Shown piece after piece: positions 17,207 to 26,710 of a stretch of DNA of 64,000 nucleotides (within the stretch, counting starts at the first letter, position 1; each line of letters begins with the position of its first letter). Origin of the DNA: Chloroflexota bacterium. Lineage in GTDB: Bacteria > Chloroflexota > UBA11872. The notes beneath the pieces were generated by a model. It ran no database searches. It saw nothing but the letters and a program-made list of their open reading frames with translations, and had not been told where the DNA came from. The DNA lies in NCBI GenBank assembly GCA_022826485.1, contig JAJDUU010000052.1, forward strand, positions 134,692-198,691, in the 5' to 3' direction. The position numbers and the translations under genes are program-made.

Positions 17207-19146
17207 AGTGCCTCCTTCAGCGCGCGCGCGGCGCTGGCGGTCATGCCGTCAACCGTGGCGAGTTCAGTCGCCGACGCCTTCCGAATCCGCTCGAGCGAGC
17301 CGAACGCCCGAATCAGCGCCCGCTTGCGCTTCGGACCGATGCCCGGGATTTCGTCGAGGATCGATCGCCGTCCCTTCTTGGTGCGCAGCTTGATGTGGAA
17401 GCTCACCGCGAACCGATGCGCCTCGTCGCGAACGCGCTGCACCAGCCGCATGCCGTCGCTGTCGTGGGGCAACCGAATCGGCGCCGAGCGGCCCGGCACG
17501 AACAGCTCTTCGCGTTGCTTGGCAATCGCGGCCACGGGGATGTCCGCCACATCGATGCCGAACTCGCGGAACACATCCAACGCGGCGCTCAACTGTCCCT
17601 TGCCGCCGTCGATGAGCACCAGGTCCGGCGCTGAACCCCACTCGCTACTCGAGCCCGCCGTCGCGTTGATCGGCGCGGGCAACTCCGCGTCGGCGTCCAT
17701 CTCGCGCAGCGGAACCGCGGCCAATGCCCGCGCCCCCAGACCAGCGTCGGCCGTCTCGCCGGCGATTTTGGTGAATCGCGTGAAGCGGCGCCGCAGCACC
17801 TCCCGCATGGACTCGAAGTCGTCGTTTCCCGGCGTGTTTCGCACTTTGAAGCGCCGATACTTGCCTTTCTTGGCCACGCCGTCCTCGAATACCACCAGCG
17901 AGCCCACGACGAGCGCCCCCTGGATATGGGAAATGTCGTAGGCCTCGATGCGGCGGGGCAGCCGTTCGAGCCCTAACGCCGTGCCAATTTCGAGCAGCGC
18001 TTGGCGGAGCTTGCGGCCGGAGTTGAGCCAGCGGGCACGCTCGATCTGCAGCGTCTCGCGCACGTTGCGGGCGGCCATGGACACGAGCTTGCGCTTTTGG
18101 CCCCGCTGCGGGGCGCGAACCTCGACCTTCGCGCCGCGCATGGCGCTCAGCCAGGCAGCGAGCGGATCCGGGTCCGATAACTGGGCCGACGTGAGCACCA
18201 GCAGCGGCACCTCGGGCGCGCGGTCGTAGTACTCACGCACGAAGTCGTCGAGCATTTCGCCGTCGGTCTCCTCGCCCGTCACCGCAAGCTCGTAAGCGCC
18301 GCGTCCGATCATCTTTCCGCCGCGGATTCGCAGCACGGTCGCCTGGGCCTCGCGTCCTTCGCGCGCCACGGCGATCACGTCGATCTGGCCGCCGCGCAAG
18401 TCCGTGATCTTCTGCTCGGCCACGACCTTGTCGATCGCCCTGAGCCGGTCACGATGCTTGGCGGCCGTCTCGTAGTCGTGAGCCTCGGCGGCGCCCCACA
18501 TCTGGTCGGTGAGTCGCTCCACCACGTGGTCGTAGTCACCGCGCATGAACCCGACCGCGCCGTCGACCACGGCTGCATACTCGTCCACGGTGCAGGAGCG
18601 CGTGCAGGGCGCGATGCACAGGTCCAGGTGGTATTTCAGGCACGGCCGCGGAATGGGCGTGCCCATGTCGATGGTGCAGGTCCGGTAGGGAAACAGCCGG
18701 TTGAGCAGCTTGAGCGTCTGGCGGACCGATTTGGCGCTGGTGAAGGGGCCGAAGTACAGCGCGCCGTCTTTGAGAATGCGCCGGGTGGTGCCGACGCGCG
18801 GATAGGTCTCACCCACCGTGATCTTGACGTAGAGGTAGCCCTTGTCGTCGCGAAAGGTGACGTTGAACGGCGGACGGTGCTCCTTGATCAGGTTGTTCTC
18901 CAGCAACAGCGCCTCGACCTCGGAATCGGTGACTATCACTTCGAGATCGGCCACGCGCTGAACCAGCGAAATCGTCTTGGCCGTTCGATCGCCGCGCCGG
19001 AAATAGCTCCGCACGCGGCTCCGGAGAGAGCGCGCCTTGCCGATGTACACCACGTCGCCCTGCGCGCCGCGCATGAGGTAGACGCCCGGCGCGTCGGGCA
19101 GCCCGGCGAGCTTTTCTTCGACGGTGGCGCTGACCGCGGCAGGCAC
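17203..19146 (-). CDS. uvrC: UvrABC system protein C
   Basis: Incision subunit of nucleotide excision repair, making both cuts around a UvrB-bound lesion. The 647 residues contain the GIY-YIG nuclease at the start (GVYLMRG then VVYIGKARSLRSRVRSYF), the Cys-rich patch CTIDMGTPIPRPCLKYHLDLCIAPCT, a UVR motif around 200-235, the RNase H-like C-terminal nuclease (ISHIQGALVVGS and LVLIDGGKGQL with their Asp residues), and paired helix-hairpin-helix motifs at the end. GTG start with AAGGAG about 10 bases upstream. Complete and typical. Confidence 0.96.
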   Translation of the reverse strand: MPAAVSATVEEKLAGLPDAPGVYLMRGAQGDVVYIGKARSLRSRVRSYFRRGDRTAKTISLVQRVADLEVIVTDSEVEALLLENNLIKEHRPPFNVTFRDDKGYLYVKITVGETYPRVGTTRRILKDGALYFGPFTSAKSVRQTLKLLNRLFPYRTCTIDMGTPIPRPCLKYHLDLCIAPCTRSCTVDEYAAVVDGAVGFMRGDYDHVVERLTDQMWGAAEAHDYETAAKHRDRLRAIDKVVAEQKITDLRGGQIDVIAVAREGREAQATVLRIRGGKMIGRGAYELAVTGEETDGEMLDDFVREYYDRAPEVPLLVLTSAQLSDPDPLAAWLSAMRGAKVEVRAPQRGQKRKLVSMAARNVRETLQIERARWLNSGRKLRQALLEIGTALGLERLPRRIEAYDISHIQGALVVGSLVVFEDGVAKKGKYRRFKVRNTPGNDDFESMREVLRRRFTRFTKIAGETADAGLGARALAAVPLREMDADAELPAPINATAGSSSEWGSAPDLVLIDGGKGQLSAALDVFREFGIDVADIPVAAIAKQREELFVPGRSAPIRLPHDSDGMRLVQRVRDEAHRFAVSFHIKLRTKKGRRSILDEIPGIGPKRKRALIRAFGSLERIRKASATELATVDGMTASAARALKEAL

Positions 19147-19306
19147 GCTGGACCATCTCCTTGTGGGTGCGCGAGGGACTGCGCGTCCCAGGTCGATTCT
19201 AGTGCGATGGCATCGCCCCCGATCGGCAGTTCGACGGAGAATCGGTGGGACATCGCACGGGAAACGCCAACCGCGCGGGTAGAATGCCGGACAGTCGACC
19301 GGTTTC

Positions 19307-20515
19307 GTGGGTCGCCGAGCCCACGCACGCGTGAACTATCAGCGTCTGCGGACGATCCTCATTGTTCTGGGCATCGGTGTCGCCAGCATTTGGCTGCTGC
19401 AGTTCCTTTGGGGGCTGGTCGGAAATTTCGCGGCCCTAGTCGTGACGCTGCTGCTCGCCTGGATCATCAAGCTCATCGCGCTGGGACCCGTACGGTTGAT
19501 GCGCCGCTACCGGATACCGCACGCGCTGGCCGCCACCTTGGTATATCTGGTGTTCGCCGGCATCACGGCCCTATCCGCGTTCTTCATCCTGCCGCCGCTG
19601 TTCGCCGAGATAGGACGCGCGGCCGGCAATCTCTCGGCCGGCGCCGCGAACGCCACGCTAATCTTGGAGAACCTCCGCGCCCAACTCCTGCAATGGGGCG
19701 TGCCCCAGGACACCGTGACCGAGGTGGTCACCGGGTTCAACGCGCAGATCATCACCCTCGGTCAGGACATTGCCGCCGGAATCCTGGCGTCCACGGGAGC
19801 CGTGCTCGGCGGACTTGGTCTGGCCATCCTGACGTTGATCATCTCCTTCTACATCCTGCTGGGATGGGACACGAACCTGCAGCGGCTGCGCCGCGAGTTG
19901 CCCGCGGACTGGCGGGCGCGCTTCGACCGCGGCATTAGCTCCGCCGAGCGCACGTTCGGCGGCTGGCTCGGCGGGCAGGCCGTGGCGTCAACCATTTGGG
20001 GCGGCGCAGTGGTGTTGATCTTCTTCATTGCCGACATGCCGTTCGGTCTGCTGGTCGCCGTCGCCACCGGCTTGCTCATGTTCATCCCGTTCTTTGGACT
20101 TGCCGCCGGCATTGGCCTGCCCATCGTGATGGCCCTGACGATCCGGGTGGATCTGGCGATCTGGGTTGGCATCAGCGTGGCCGTGCTCTCGCTCGTCATC
20201 GAGAACATCGTCAAGCCGCGGGTGATGGGCACCGCCCTTGGGGTCAATCCGCTGATCGTGATTCTGAGCGTGATCATTGGCGGTGTGGCCGCGGGATTCT
20301 GGGGCATCGTGTTCGGCATCCCGATCGGCGCTCTGATCTGGACCTTCCTACGCTGGGGCACCCTCGAAGTGCTTCATGCGCAGGCCCGCCTGCTTGAGCA
20401 CCCGGACGAACCGCCGGCGCCGCCGGTCGACACGCCGGCGGAGCAAGCCGACGGGGCCAACGGCGCGCCGCTGCCCGAAGAGGCCACAGAGCCTTCACAA
20501 GGGGTTCGCGCATAA
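19307..20515 (+). CDS. AI-2E family transporter (permease)
   Basis: About 402 residues with roughly eight hydrophobic helices in the PF01594 pattern: two at the N-terminus, a soluble middle segment, and C-terminal helices containing the family block VENPLVIVILSVI-like (here LGVNPLIVILSVIIGG) and GFWGIVFGIPIGALI. Characterised relatives export autoinducer-2 or work as ion antiporters; function here is open. The tail after residue 360 is Pro/Glu-rich and disordered. Starts at GTG 19307 or GTG 19331; neither has a convincing ribosome site. Its stop overlaps the probable start of the next gene. Confidence 0.83.
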   Translation: MGRRAHARVNYQRLRTILIVLGIGVASIWLLQFLWGLVGNFAALVVTLLLAWIIKLIALGPVRLMRRYRIPHALAATLVYLVFAGITALSAFFILPPLFAEIGRAAGNLSAGAANATLILENLRAQLLQWGVPQDTVTEVVTGFNAQIITLGQDIAAGILASTGAVLGGLGLAILTLIISFYILLGWDTNLQRLRRELPADWRARFDRGISSAERTFGGWLGGQAVASTIWGGAVVLIFFIADMPFGLLVAVATGLLMFIPFFGLAAGIGLPIVMALTIRVDLAIWVGISVAVLSLVIENIVKPRVMGTALGVNPLIVILSVIIGGVAAGFWGIVFGIPIGALIWTFLRWGTLEVLHAQARLLEHPDEPPAPPVDTPAEQADGANGAPLPEEATEPSQGVRA

Positions 20516-22287
20516 GGCCGCTCGTCCGGATTCTCAAATATGTCCGGCCGCATTGGCGATGGGCGCTGTTGTCGCTCGCCATGTGGGGCGTGGCCACCGC
20601 CATGGACCTCCTGATTCCGCAGGTGATCGCGCGCGTCATCGACGAGGGCATCAGGGCAGGCGACCGGGAGCGCCTCGCCGCCCTGGTGGGACTGACGGCG
20701 GCGCTGATCGTCGTGCGCGGTGCCGGGTTCTTTTTCACCCGCATGACCATGCGGGTCTACGAAACGCGCGTTGCGTCCCGCATGCGTCTCGATTTCTACT
20801 CGCACCTGCAGCGACTGCCATTCAGCTACTACGACCGCGTGGACAGCGGCGACATCATCACCCGAGCCGTGAGCGACCTGAACCGCGCCCGAATGTTCGC
20901 CGGCGTGGGCGTGACCGAGACGGTGCGCATCCTTGGGCTCTACGTCGCGATCATCGTGGGCATGGCCCTCACCAGCGCAACGTTGACGCTGATGGTGGTT
21001 CCGGTGCTGGTGGTCCTCGCGGGGATGTCGGTGTGGTACGGCAAGCTCGTGCGGCCCATGTGGCAGCGCATTCAGCAGCAGAACGCCGTCCTGACGCGAG
21101 TGCTGTCCGAAAACCTCAACGGCGTGCGCGTCGTCAAGGCCTTCGCCACCGAAGTCGAGGAAATCGAGGCTTTTGGACGCGCGGCGAATGAGCTGTTCGA
21201 GCGGTCGATGCGGCCGGCGCAGCTCCGCGCGCGGCTGATGCCCGCCATGCTGGCCGTCGCCGGCATCGGCACCGTCATCGTCCTCGGGGTCGGCGGGCGC
21301 CTCGCGCTCGAAGGCGCCGTCTCCGTGGGCGTGCTGGTGGCGTTCTACTACTACTTCGCCCGGCTGATTCCGCCCACGCAGCAACTGGGCTTCGTGGTCC
21401 AGCGCATTGCCATCGCCATCGCGTCGGGCGGACGCGTGTTCGAGCTGCTCGACGAACCGGTGCGCATCGCCTCACCCCCGAACGCCGAGGCGCCGGATCG
21501 GGTAACCGGGCATGTCGAGCTTGACGGAGTGAATCTGGCCTACGGACGCCGCGAGCCCGTCCTGCACGACGTCAACGCGGACGTCCCGGCAGGTTCCGTG
21601 ATCGGCATCGTCGGCCCCACCGGATCTGGCAAGAGCAGCCTGACCCAGCTCATCCCGCGTTACTACGACGCAACCTCGGGCGCGGTGCGGCTCGACGGCA
21701 TCGACGTGCGGCAACTCGACCTCACGGCCCTTCGGCGTCAGGTGACCATCGTGCCGCAGGACGCCATGCTGTTTTCCGACACCGTGCGCAACAACATCGC
21801 CTACGGGGATCCCACGGCGGATGCGGACCGGATCGTGGCCGCGGCGCGCGACGCCCAGGCGCTGGACTTCATTCGAGACCTGCCGGAGGGCTTTGAGACC
21901 GTTGTGGGGGAGCGCGGCGTGGGGCTGAGCGGTGGCCAGCGGCAGCGCGTCACCATCGCGCGCGCGCTGCTCACCGAGGCGCCGGTGCTGATCCTCGACG
22001 ACGCGACGGCCAGCGTGGATACGCAGACTGAACGCCGCATCCAGGAGGCCCTGCGGTCGCGGTCACAGGGGCGCACCACGTTCGTCGTTTCCCAGCGCGT
22101 GAGCTCGGTGCAAGACGCGGATCAAATCCTTGTGATCGAGGATGGCCGCGTGACCGGCCGCGGCACCCATGACGAGCTAGCGGCTCGCCCCGGCTTCTAT
22201 CGCGAACTGGTCGAGCGGCAGCGACGGTCCGAACTCCATTCGGCAGACTCCATGCCATCGGTCGGCAGCACCTTGGGCCGAGGTTAG
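20512..22287 (+). CDS. ABC exporter half-transporter, degenerate-site subunit (apparent AUA start)
   Basis: Membrane domain of six helices fused to a nucleotide-binding domain. The ATPase has Walker A GPTGSGKSS and signature LSGGQRQRV, but Walker B is LILDDATAS (Asp replaces the catalytic Glu) and the H-loop is VSQRVSS (Gln replaces His). It is therefore the non-hydrolysing half of a heterodimer. The family N-terminus RPLVRILKYVRPHWRW can be read only if translation begins at the ATA at 20512, which overlaps the upstream stop as ATAA and has AAGGGG 7 bases upstream. The first ordinary candidates, TTG 20569 and ATG 20581, would remove the elbow helix and part of the first membrane helix. Confidence 0.85.
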   Translation: MRPLVRILKYVRPHWRWALLSLAMWGVATAMDLLIPQVIARVIDEGIRAGDRERLAALVGLTAALIVVRGAGFFFTRMTMRVYETRVASRMRLDFYSHLQRLPFSYYDRVDSGDIITRAVSDLNRARMFAGVGVTETVRILGLYVAIIVGMALTSATLTLMVVPVLVVLAGMSVWYGKLVRPMWQRIQQQNAVLTRVLSENLNGVRVVKAFATEVEEIEAFGRAANELFERSMRPAQLRARLMPAMLAVAGIGTVIVLGVGGRLALEGAVSVGVLVAFYYYFARLIPPTQQLGFVVQRIAIAIASGGRVFELLDEPVRIASPPNAEAPDRVTGHVELDGVNLAYGRREPVLHDVNADVPAGSVIGIVGPTGSGKSSLTQLIPRYYDATSGAVRLDGIDVRQLDLTALRRQVTIVPQDAMLFSDTVRNNIAYGDPTADADRIVAAARDAQALDFIRDLPEGFETVVGERGVGLSGGQRQRVTIARALLTEAPVLILDDATASVDTQTERRIQEALRSRSQGRTTFVVSQRVSSVQDADQILVIEDGRVTGRGTHDELAARPGFYRELVERQRRSELHSADSMPSVGSTLGRG

Positions 22288-22297
22288 GCGTGTCGCC

Positions 22298-24142
22298 ATG
22301 GCAATGAGCGGCGCAGACGCCCGCGGCACCTTTGCCGAAGAATCGGCGGAGGCCCCCGGCCTCGACGCCCGCGTGGCACGGCGACTCCTCGCGCTGCTCG
22401 CCTCGGACCGGCGGCGCATGAGCATCGCGCTCACGGCGCTGCTCGCCGTTGCTGGGTTCGGCGTGCTGCAGCCCGTCATCATCGGCCGGGCGCTCGACGA
22501 CGGGGTGCTGGCGGGCGATGGCGCCGTGCTGCTGTTCGCCGTCATCGCGTATGCGGGGGTGACGCTGGGTCACGGGATCGCCCTGGGCATCCAGCGGCAG
22601 CTGACCGCACGCCTGGGCAACCAGCTGCTGCATCGCCTGCGCACCGGGGTCTTCCAGCACTATCAGCGCCTCTCGCTGGGGTTCTTCGACCGCCAGATCA
22701 CCGGGCGATTGATCAGCCGCATCGTGTCGGACATCGAGGCAATCGGCGAGGTGCTCACCGAGGGCGTGCTTGGGGCCGCGGCCGACGTGGCCTTGCTGGC
22801 GGGCATCCTGGTGGCGATGAGCCTGCTGAGCTGGCAGCTCACCCTGCTCTGCCTGGTGGTGACGCCGCTGCTCTACATCTGCGCCCGGCTCGTCGCCGCT
22901 CTCGCGCGCCGCTGGTACCGCACCATGCGGGCCCGGACCTCGACGCTCAACGGCGTGCTGGCCGAGTCCGTGCTCGGCATGCGCATCACGCAGGCCTTCG
23001 CCCGCGAGGAGGTCAACCTCGAGCGATTCGACGTGGTCAACCAATCGCAGCTCCAGGCCCAGTTCCGCACCTTCGTCATCTCGTCCGCCACCGTGCCGGT
23101 CGTCGAAGTCTTCACTGCCGCCGCCACCGGGCTGGTGCTGTGGTTTGGCGGGAGCTTCGTGATCGACGGGATCGACGGCATGACAGTCGGACTCGTCGCC
23201 ACGTTCGCGCTGTTCATCGAGCGCTTCTTCGCCCCGATCCAGGAGCTGGCCACGCGCTATGAAACGCTGCAGAGCGCCATGGCGTCCGGCGAGCGCATCT
23301 TCGAGGTTCTGGACCTCGAACCGGAAATCACCGATGCCACAGACGCCCACGACCTTGGCGATATCAGAGGCGAAATCCAGTTCAAGGAGGTGAAGTTCGG
23401 CTACGACCCCGAGACTCCGGTGCTGCACGGCATCGATCTGCACGCCCAGCCCGGGGACACCATTGCGCTTGTCGGCGCAACCGGCGCCGGCAAGACCACC
23501 ATCATCAACCTGCTATTTCGGTTCTACGACATCACGTCCGGCTCGGTCACGATCGACGGACACGACGTCCGCAACGTCACGCAGCAGTCACTGCGACGCC
23601 GCATGGCGCTGGTGCTGCAGGAGCCGACACTCTTCAGCGGCAGCATCCACGACAACATTGCGTATGGCCGGCCAACGGCAACGCGCGCGGAGGTCGAGGC
23701 CGCGGCGCAAGCCGTGGGGCTTCACGGTTTCGTGGAGTCGCTGCCGTTCGGCTACGACACGCAGATCGAAGAGCGCGGCGGCGGGCTGTCGATCGGGCAG
23801 CGGCAACTGGTGTCCTTCGCGCGGGCACTGCTGCTCAACCCTCGCGTGCTCGTGCTGGACGAGGCGACGAGCGCCGTGGACGCGCAGACCGAGGCGTACA
23901 TTCAGCGCGGACTCGAAACGCTCATGGCCGGACGGACGGCCATCGTGATCGCTCACCGGCTCTCGACCGTGCAGCGGGCCACGGAGATTCTCGTCTTGGA
24001 GCATGGCCGTATCGTGGAGCGCGGAACGCATGCCGAGCTCCTGGGCCAGCGCGGGCTTTACCACGGCCTGCACACGCTGGGACTTGGCACGATGGACGAG
24101 CTCGACAGCGCCGCCGTGCGGCGCAGCAGCAGGAACTCATGA
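22298..24142 (+). CDS. ABC exporter half-transporter, catalytic subunit
   Basis: 614 residues: six-helix membrane domain, then a nucleotide-binding domain with Walker A GATGAGKTT, Walker B VLVLDEATSAVD with the catalytic Glu, and H-loop IAHRLS with its His. Its own signature is altered to LSIGQ. Paired with the preceding subunit this gives one competent and one degenerate ATP site, the arrangement of the TM287/288 and BmrCD type exporters. The substrate could be a drug, lipid or peptide. It starts 10 bp after the partner and overlaps the esterase gene by ATGA, so the three genes form an operon. Confidence 0.92.
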   Translation: MAMSGADARGTFAEESAEAPGLDARVARRLLALLASDRRRMSIALTALLAVAGFGVLQPVIIGRALDDGVLAGDGAVLLFAVIAYAGVTLGHGIALGIQRQLTARLGNQLLHRLRTGVFQHYQRLSLGFFDRQITGRLISRIVSDIEAIGEVLTEGVLGAAADVALLAGILVAMSLLSWQLTLLCLVVTPLLYICARLVAALARRWYRTMRARTSTLNGVLAESVLGMRITQAFAREEVNLERFDVVNQSQLQAQFRTFVISSATVPVVEVFTAAATGLVLWFGGSFVIDGIDGMTVGLVATFALFIERFFAPIQELATRYETLQSAMASGERIFEVLDLEPEITDATDAHDLGDIRGEIQFKEVKFGYDPETPVLHGIDLHAQPGDTIALVGATGAGKTTIINLLFRFYDITSGSVTIDGHDVRNVTQQSLRRRMALVLQEPTLFSGSIHDNIAYGRPTATRAEVEAAAQAVGLHGFVESLPFGYDTQIEERGGGLSIGQRQLVSFARALLLNPRVLVLDEATSAVDAQTEAYIQRGLETLMAGRTAIVIAHRLSTVQRATEILVLEHGRIVERGTHAELLGQRGLYHGLHTLGLGTMDELDSAAVRRSSRNS

Positions 24143-24828
24143 AAACAAACGACCGCTGGAACCCAATATCGGCGGCGCTGGCGCACGTCGTGGTCCCGCC
24201 GCGTAGCGAATCGGAGAGCTACGCCCTGCTCGTGCTGCTCCACGGTCGCGGGGCCGACGCGCACGATCTGCTCCCGCTCGCCGATGAGCTTGGGCGCGAC
24301 GACCTGCTCGTGCTGGCTCCGCAAGCGCCCTACGCGCTCCCGGGCCCCTTCGGCATGGGATACGCCTGGTACGACATGCACGACATCGGCGACCCCGACC
24401 CCACGACCTTCGCGCCGAGCCTGGCGCGGCTGCGGGAATTCCTCGACGCCGCCGTGGCGGGCTATCCCGTCGACGCGGACCGCGTCTTCTTGCTCGGCTT
24501 CAGCCAGGGCGCGGTGATGTCGCTAGCCACGGCGCTCACGGACCACAGGCGTTTGGCCGGCGTCGTCGCACTGAGCGGCTATCTCCCCGAGGCAATCAGC
24601 GGCGCCGAAGGCGGGAGCGCCCAAGACCTCCCCGTGTTCGTCGGTCACGGCAGCGCCGATCCGCTGATTTCCGTGTCCGAAGGCCGGAAGGCCCGCGATG
24701 TCCTAACCGCCGCGGGCGCCGACGTGACCTACCGCGAATACTCTGTGGAGCACCGGATCGCTCCGGACGAGTTGGAAGACATTCGTCACTGGCTCGGCGT
24801 CCGACTCGACGCAGCCACGTCCGCGTAG
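24139..24828 (+). CDS. Phospholipase/carboxylesterase family alpha/beta hydrolase
   Basis: 229 residues in the compact YpfH/carboxylesterase pattern. The oxyanion strand is VLLHGRGAD, the nucleophile elbow is GFSQGA (Ser), and the acid and base are expected in GHGSADPLIS (Asp) and SVEHRIAPDEL (His). All three are present, so it should be an active short-chain esterase or thioesterase in the cytoplasm. Its ATG overlaps the TGA of the exporter subunit, implying coupled translation. The link between the exporter and this hydrolase is unknown; detoxification would be one reading. Confidence 0.88.
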   Translation: MKTNDRWNPISAALAHVVVPPRSESESYALLVLLHGRGADAHDLLPLADELGRDDLLVLAPQAPYALPGPFGMGYAWYDMHDIGDPDPTTFAPSLARLREFLDAAVAGYPVDADRVFLLGFSQGAVMSLATALTDHRRLAGVVALSGYLPEAISGAEGGSAQDLPVFVGHGSADPLISVSEGRKARDVLTAAGADVTYREYSVEHRIAPDELEDIRHWLGVRLDAATSA

Positions 24829-24848
24829 CCGCCCGCGGCCACGGCTAC
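24825..24848. terminator. Palindrome spanning both stop codons of convergent genes
   Basis: GTAGCCG (24825-24831) pairs with CGGCTAC (24842-24848) over a 10-base loop. The TAG of the esterase lies in the left arm and the stop of aspS (complement CTA) in the right arm. No T-tract; a two-way terminator is inferred from symmetry and position. Confidence 0.5.
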
Positions 24849-26677
24849 CCCGCGCTCGCGGACTCCTCCTGCTCCTCGCGCACCCTCAGGTGCAACTCGG
24901 CGAGCTGATCCGGCAGCAGCGGTCCGGGTGCGCCGAGCGTGAGGTCGAAGCCGGCCTGGTTCTTCGGGAACACGGTGACGTCGCGCAGGTTTTCCGTGCC
25001 TCCAAGGATCATCGCCAGCCGATCGACGCCCATGGCGATGCCGCCGTGCGGCGGCGCGCCGTAGGTAAACGCTTCCAGCATGTGGCCGATGCTGTCGTCG
25101 ATCTCCGGCTCGCTGTAACCCATCACCTGGTAGATGCGCCGCAGGTCCTTGGCTCGATGGGCGCGGATGCTGCCACCGCCGATCTCGTGTCCGTTGCCGA
25201 CCAGGTCGTATTGCTTGGACAGGGCGCGTCCCGGATCGCTGTAGAGCAGTCCGAACGAGTCGTCGGCGGGCGAACAGAACGGATTGTGGCTGAACGTATA
25301 GCCCCCGCTCTCCTTGTCGATCTCGAAGAGCGGAAAGTCGATGATCCACACGAACGCCAGCTGATCCGGCTGAATCAGATCGAGCGCATGGCCCAGGTGT
25401 AGACGCAAGGTCCCAAGCGCTTCGGCCACGATTTCCGGCGCTCCGGCCACGATGCACACAAGATCGCCCCGGCTCGCTCCGGCATTCTGCGCCGCCGCCC
25501 GCAGCGAGTCCTCGTCGAAGAAGCGGCCGAGCGGTGAGCGGATGGAGCCGTCGTCGTTCAACGCGATGGTGGCCATGCCCGCCGCCCCGGATTCCTGCAC
25601 GATGTCCTGGAGGGCGCTGACCTCGCGCCGCGAATAGCCGGCAATTCCCGGCGCCACCACCGCCTTCACTTGCCCACCGTCATCCACGGCGTCGTCGAAG
25701 GCGCGAAATCCTCGTCCAGTCACATCCGGCGCCACGTCAACGAGCTCGAGCCCGAATCGCACGTCCGGCTTATCGGTGCCGAACCTGCGTATCGCCTCCG
25801 CGTAACTGATGCGCGGGAAAGGAACCTCCGCGAGCGTCTGCGATGACAGCTTGCCGACGATCTGCAGATACAAGCTCTCGATGAGCTGGAGAATGTCCTC
25901 GCGATCCACGAAGGCCATCTCGATATCGAGCTGGGTGTGCTCGAACACGCGGTCCGCGCGCAGGTCCTCGTCCCGGTAGCAACGCGCCAGCTGAAAGTAG
26001 CGATCCATCCCCGCCACCATGATCAACTGCTTCATCTGCTGCGGCGACTGCGGCAGGGCGTAGAAGTTGCCGGGATGCAGCCGGCTGGGCACGACGAAGT
26101 CACGCGACCCCTCGGGCGTGCTGCGCACGAGGGTTGGCGTCTCGAGCTCCAGGAAACTGCGCTCCCACAGGTACTCCCGCATCTCGCGCACGATCTCGTG
26201 GCGTAGCTCGATCAGCTCGCGCAGGCGCCGCCGGCGCAGGTCCAGATAGCGATGCCGAAGGCGAACGCTCTCGTCGACGTTCGTCTCCGCCGTGATCTCG
26301 AATGGCGGCGCCTTGGACTCGGCCAGCACCGTCACCGTGTGTACGCCCAATTCGATATCGCCCGTGGCCAGGTCGGGATTGGCCGTGCCTTCCGGTCGCG
26401 CGCGCACCTGACCGCCCACGCTCAACACGTACTCCGAACGCGCGCTGCCGGCTGCTTCGTGCGCCTCCGGCGCCTCATCGCGGTTGATCACGATCTGCGT
26501 GATGCCATAGCGGTCGCGCAGGTCGATGAAGATCAGGCCGCCCTGGTCGCGTCGCCGGTGGACCCAGCCGTTGAGCGTCACGGCCTGCGCCGCGTGCGAC
26601 AGCCGGAGCTCGCCACAGGTGTGCGTTCGCTGGGGCCAGTTGGCGCGCAGCGGTGCCGGTCGTTCAGCAGGAGTCAT
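24845..26677 (-). CDS. aspS: Aspartate--tRNA ligase
   Basis: Charges tRNA with aspartate (or tRNA-Asn as well, if non-discriminating). The 610 residues follow bacterial AspRS: N-terminal OB anticodon-binding domain with LNGWVHRRRDQGGLIFIDLRDRYG, class II motif 2 around FQLARCYRDEDLRADR, a GAD insertion domain in the middle, and motif 3 near GGIAMGVDRLAMILGG. All class II motifs are intact. ATG start. It follows infC by 33 bp on the same strand, so the two are probably co-transcribed, an uncommon pairing. Confidence 0.96.
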   Translation of the reverse strand: MTPAERPAPLRANWPQRTHTCGELRLSHAAQAVTLNGWVHRRRDQGGLIFIDLRDRYGITQIVINRDEAPEAHEAAGSARSEYVLSVGGQVRARPEGTANPDLATGDIELGVHTVTVLAESKAPPFEITAETNVDESVRLRHRYLDLRRRRLRELIELRHEIVREMREYLWERSFLELETPTLVRSTPEGSRDFVVPSRLHPGNFYALPQSPQQMKQLIMVAGMDRYFQLARCYRDEDLRADRVFEHTQLDIEMAFVDREDILQLIESLYLQIVGKLSSQTLAEVPFPRISYAEAIRRFGTDKPDVRFGLELVDVAPDVTGRGFRAFDDAVDDGGQVKAVVAPGIAGYSRREVSALQDIVQESGAAGMATIALNDDGSIRSPLGRFFDEDSLRAAAQNAGASRGDLVCIVAGAPEIVAEALGTLRLHLGHALDLIQPDQLAFVWIIDFPLFEIDKESGGYTFSHNPFCSPADDSFGLLYSDPGRALSKQYDLVGNGHEIGGGSIRAHRAKDLRRIYQVMGYSEPEIDDSIGHMLEAFTYGAPPHGGIAMGVDRLAMILGGTENLRDVTVFPKNQAGFDLTLGAPGPLLPDQLAELHLRVREEQEESASAG

Positions 26678-26710
26678 GGTGGAGGTGCGTTTGGACGCTG
26701 GGAACTCGGC

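Noticed and set aside
21971-23443. 490-codon open frame on the minus strand
   Set aside because: Antisense to both ABC exporter genes, whose motifs are unambiguous.
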